Positions 63,200 to 64,000 of a stretch of DNA of 64,000 nucleotides are shown piece by piece. Within the stretch, counting starts at the first letter, position 1, and each line of letters opens with the position of its first letter. The translations under genes and the position numbers were made by a program. The notes under the pieces are model-generated. The model did no database searches. It saw nothing but the letters and a program-made list of their open reading frames with translations, and was not told the DNA's origin. The stretch spans positions 13,109,501 through 13,173,500 of the forward strand of contig OX031072.1 of assembly GCA_943736015.1 (NCBI GenBank), written 5' to 3'. The DNA comes from Tridacna crocea. Lineage: Eukaryota > Mollusca > Bivalvia > Cardiida > Cardiidae.

Positions 63200-64000
63200 G
63201 GCCCATTTTGATTTCTCAAAGCCACTCTGACTGGCAGACCGGGCCCATTTTGAATTTCTCACAGCCTCTCTGATTGGCTGTTGGCACCCATTCTGCTTTC
63301 CTAAAAGCTTCTGTGATTGGATAATTTCACAGAGGGATGAGATTTGATTGGATGATTGGGAGGGGGGGTATATGTTTATCCTTATTGACCCCTTACCATA
63401 CACAATGACGCCTTTTAACACCCCTAAAACAGAAGCCTTTTTATAAAATAATCTGAGAAAAGGAGACAATGCAGGTTACCAGCATTTTCTCCTTTTCCCA
63501 CAATGTTTTCTACCCTATCAAAGAAAATTTTTATTATTAGTTATTCTATAACATCTTATTGTATCTTTATGGCTTATGTTTTTAATTCTTCAAATGAAAA
63601 CAAGATTTTTTTTTCATCGGAAAAAGTTTCTGCAACAGCAACCGGTTGCTTCTGAATCTTTTTTTTATGCGCAGCGGTTAAACATAACATTGACTTTTGA
63701 CTCGCACGGTCACCAAAACCGACCCTGGTATGAAAACAGGAAAATGTTCGATTTACCTTTCTTTGATTTGTGCAACAGGTATCAGTTGCCTCCGAAAGTG
63801 TCTAAGTTGATTTAACGATTTCATGCGCAGCACGTAACCGTCTCATATGGGTGAGATAGTCATCGCAACCGAATCAATGGCCCTAGTGAGAGAAAACGAA
63901 AAGAGAAAAATCCCTATATTTGAATTGAGAAACAGGTGTCGTCTGCTATGATATGTCCTGTAAGTCGATTTTTTCATGTTTTCGCGGATACGTAACTGGC
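63200..64000 (+). repeat. Array copy 32, partial (801 bp, cut by window end)
   Basis: Consensus by eye as far as the window goes. It ends inside the third ~160 bp family sub-repeat. Confidence 0.96.

Larger units (their letters stand above)
1..64000. repeat. Macrosatellite array, 2041 bp monomer, ~31.4 copies
   Basis: The same sequence recurs head-to-tail across the entire window. The landmark start of GGCCCATTTTGATTTCTCAA followed by AGCC falls at 1, 2048, 4088, 6127, 8167, 10207, 12248 and then almost always every 2041 bp to 63200. Exceptions are 2040 bp (a one-base shorter G run), 2029 bp (copy 23) and 1983 bp (copy 31). No copy is inverted and no foreign DNA interrupts the array. The period is not a multiple of three, so no reading frame runs from unit to unit. 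Copies 6-31 differ at only about 25 sites seen by eye, which means recent amplification or active homogenisation. Both window edges cut the array. The family is not one I recognise; a centromeric, subtelomeric or sex-linked location cannot be judged from this sequence. Confidence 0.98.

Noticed and set aside
1..64000. CRISPR array or phage/plasmid repeat region
   Set aside because: The repeats are 42, 58, ~160 and 2041 bp with no unique spacers, and there are no cas, phage or plasmid genes.
1..64000. Tandem rRNA, 5S, snRNA, tRNA or histone gene array
   Set aside because: I found no rRNA core sequence, no Pol III A and B box pair, no snRNA elements and no histone reading frame or histone-type stem-loop in the unit.
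1..64000. Array built from a transposon (LTR or inverted-repeat element)
   Set aside because: No reverse transcriptase, integrase or transposase fragment, no long terminal or inverted repeats at a unit boundary, and no target-site duplication visible.

Overview
The whole 64 kb window is one head-to-tail tandem array (a macrosatellite). The monomer is 2041 bp, and the window holds 31 full copies plus an 801 bp partial copy; both ends of the window lie inside the array, so its true length and flanks are unknown. I find no supportable protein-coding gene, no tRNA, rRNA, snRNA or histone gene, no transposase or reverse transcriptase, and no CRISPR array. The short open reading frames (61-122 codons) recur only because the DNA repeats. 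They overlap each other on both strands, look like nothing I recognise, and several are broken by single-base changes in individual copies.

Organism: this looks like eukaryotic, probably animal, nuclear DNA. The reasons are the macrosatellite format, CCAAT/TATA-like and AATAAA-like motifs, A/T homopolymers and the absence of prokaryotic genes. A GGGAAGTAACTC core in the unit resembles a motif I associate from memory with molluscan repeats; that is only a weak hint.

Layout of one unit, using copy 8 (14289-16329) as reference: (1) a run of 42 bp and 58 bp short repeats straddling the copy boundary (16111-16329, continuing as 14288-14413), rich in inverted CCAAT boxes; (2) a spacer with a TATAAAA motif and a 41 bp near-perfect hairpin (14546-14586); (3) a family of about seven diverged ~155-210 bp sub-repeats (14690-15800), with an (AAAT)n tract inside; (4) a block that is single-copy within the unit (15801-16102), with a candidate G-quadruplex, two overlapping hairpins and a palindromic NF1-like site; (5) a TATATAAG motif (16103-16110) leading back into the short repeats. 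The CCAAT boxes lie between two TATA-like motifs, an arrangement that could be a bidirectional promoter driving non-coding transcription of every unit. This is untested.

Variation between copies: copies 6-31 are almost identical (about 25 differences seen by eye in ~53 kb) and nearly all are exactly 2041 bp. Copies 1-5 carry roughly 30 private differences in 10.2 kb, mostly 1 bp indels in homopolymers. This looks either like unpolished long-read sequence or like a less homogenised part of the array. Shared variants record the array's history: a base that switches between copies 5 and 6, a variant in alternate copies 9 and 11, a two-marker haplotype repeated four units apart (copies 21/22 and 25/26), loss of one 58-mer in copy 31, and an 11 bp deletion in copy 23 that removes one arm of the hairpin. 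No operon or interacting gene set exists here; the interest lies in the repeat's architecture and turnover. All comparisons were by eye, so some single-base differences may have been missed.
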